IMG/VR virus record: IMGVR_UViG_3300042691_037387
Location: 1-64,000 of that record
Reading direction: 5' to 3' (one strand)
Length of the DNA: 64,000 nucleotides
From: a virus
Shown: in pieces, positions 63,120-64,000 of the stretch
How the letters are laid out: each line of letters begins with the position of its first letter
Numbering within the stretch: the stretch's first letter is position 1
Program-made: the position numbers and the translations under genes
Notes under the pieces: model-generated
Databases searched by the model: none
What the model was told of the DNA's origin: nothing
What the model saw: the letters and a program-made list of their open reading frames with translations, nothing else

Positions 63120-64000
63120 TATGCACCTTCCACTAATCCATTTGACGTCTGTTTATATAATGCTCTCTTTGGTAATCTCATCACAATTGAATTATACTTG
63201 CTTAAGTCTACCCATACTTCTAGTTTTGGTATATTGTATTTCTCGTCTTTTTCTCTTGTTGGAGAATCTTGAGGAATATTTTCAAGAACCCATTTTGCTA
63301 ATACGTCTTCACTTTTTCCTGTTGCATTTTTATAAACGTCTGCGGCTATTTTAAATGATAGACCGGAAATAAAACCATTTCCCTTTTCACCAATTAGATA
63401 ATTGTCTCCCCATGGCCCGCCCAAACTTGTAGAAGTTTTTAAACCCCAACTACTTATTTGTTTACTTAAATCATTTTGAGCTATTTTTGATCTCAGTAAA
63501 TACACCTGATTTATAGGTATCCAAACTCTTTGATCATAAAGTTCAAGACCAAAGTTTTTTGAAGATAATTGAACCTCCTTGAGTTTTGCATCTATATTGG
63601 ATTCAGTTAAACCCTCAGATTCCCAGTTTCTATAACCTAATTTCCAGGTAGGTATATTATTTTCCGATTGAGGAAGAGCTAGATTAGATAAAATTTTTCC
63701 CCCTGAATTTGATCTAGTGCCCATTTGCCATAATCCAAAGAAACCATATTCATTGGCTACATAGGGCCTGCAAGTAGCTTCTCTGTATGCTATAGCAGTA
63801 AATATTGCAGATATCTCTTCTGAAAAATTTCCGTATTGTGTAAGAAGATAAAAAACTTCTATATCAGTTAGCGCACTTTGATCTTGATAAAATGATCTTG
63901 ATAATCTAGCAGAATCTACTTTTGCTGAAAGATTATTGGTAAAATAATCTAGATTTAAAAACGCCGGATTTGCACTAGCATATGAACCAAGACCGGACAT
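63119..64000 (-). CDS. Tail lysozyme-like protein, possibly incomplete at the 5' end
   Basis: 293 residues from the ATG at 64000, the last base of the window; the true start may be further upstream. AIFTAIAYREATCRPYVANEYGFFGLWQMG (about 65-95) resembles the E...SxGLWQ core of transglycosylase/lysozyme folds, with Glu of REAT as the likely acid. Rest is alpha/beta with WIPINQVYLLRSKI. Its place in the baseplate cluster suggests cell-wall opening at infection. It joins the OB spike gene with one base overlap. Confidence 0.6.
   Translation of the reverse strand: MSGLGSYASANPAFLNLDYFTNNLSAKVDSARLSRSFYQDQSALTDIEVFYLLTQYGNFSEEISAIFTAIAYREATCRPYVANEYGFFGLWQMGTRSNSGGKILSNLALPQSENNIPTWKLGYRNWESEGLTESNIDAKLKEVQLSSKNFGLELYDQRVWIPINQVYLLRSKIAQNDLSKQISSWGLKTSTSLGGPWGDNYLIGEKGNGFISGLSFKIAADVYKNATGKSEDVLAKWVLENIPQDSPTREKDEKYNIPKLEVWVDLSKYNSIVMRLPKRALYKQTSNGLVEGA

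Noticed and set aside
1-64000. tRNA genes and CRISPR arrays
   Set aside because: No T-arm-like GTTCGA/GTTCAA consensus with a matching cloverleaf was seen in the short intergenic gaps, and there are no regularly spaced repeats. Absence by eye is not proof, especially for an unusual tRNA.
1-64000. Stop-codon reassignment
   Set aside because: TAA, TGA and TAG all end genes at tight gene junctions (for example TAG 14231), so stops appear standard.
40148-64000. Programmed -1 shift of tail assembly chaperones
   Set aside because: The tail assembly chaperone and tape-measure genes are not in this window, and all breaks seen are +1 at CGGA.

Overview
The window is one stretch of a large tailed-phage genome (or a prophage of such a phage). 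It is AT-rich and tightly packed, and almost every gene is read on the minus strand, so the order of transcription runs from 64000 down to 1. Baseplate genes of the contractile-tail type (gpJ/gp6-like, gp25-like, a spike-like OB protein and a tail lysozyme-like protein) point to a myovirus. A phage-encoded LPXTG surface protein, long Thr/Pro-rich wall linkers, an M15 peptidase endolysin with a peptidoglycan-binding domain, and possible leaderless promoters point to a Gram-positive host, most likely actinobacterial. That host call is an inference. Capsid, terminase and portal genes are not in the window, and I see no tRNA gene and no CRISPR array.

Layout in transcription order: 64000-59307, baseplate core plus a calcineurin-like phosphoesterase; 59292-40148, very large tail/baseplate proteins, several with discoidin-like modules; 40081-39187, a small virion protein and a membrane protein; 39164-34495, a nucleotide block (B12-dependent ribonucleotide reductase, ThyX, dCMP deaminase); 34490-31035, nuclease, deoxyribosyltransferase and glycosyltransferases; 31018-20398, a replication block (DnaB-like helicase, archaeo-eukaryotic-type primase, DnaE-like polymerase III, HD protein, Cas4/RecB-like nucleases); 20352-20188, a lone plus-strand gene with its own promoter and terminator; 20071-16134, endonuclease, sigma factor, RNase H, dNMP kinase; 16067-13658, a run of small lysine-rich proteins; 13605-8194, an AdoMet-decarboxylase-like protein and a glycan-modification cluster; 8146-7355, the endolysin; 7231-1, two secreted or wall-anchored proteins, a small holin-like membrane protein and a tail fibre that runs off the window.

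The outstanding observation is a consistent +1 recoding signal. Ten times, in nine genes, an open reading frame is broken at an in-frame CGG codon followed by A. In every case, skipping the C so that GGA is read as glycine rejoins the two halves into one coherent protein. The genes are the holin-like protein, the LPXTG protein, the beta-helix surface protein, a PD-(D/E)XK-like endonuclease, the sigma factor, a Cas4/RecB-like nuclease (two sites), DNA polymerase III alpha, and the 1980- and 1614-residue tail proteins. I scanned the whole window by eye for CGG. All ten in-frame CGG-A occurrences inside genes are breaks of this kind, whereas the one other in-frame CGG, followed by C, is read normally as a conserved arginine. 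The bases before and after CGGA vary freely. This looks like four-base (CGGA) decoding as glycine, or an equivalent +1 shift, applied across essential replication, transcription and structural genes. A systematic sequencing or assembly artefact must still be excluded from raw reads. Frameshifted genes are annotated below at their full rejoined extents.
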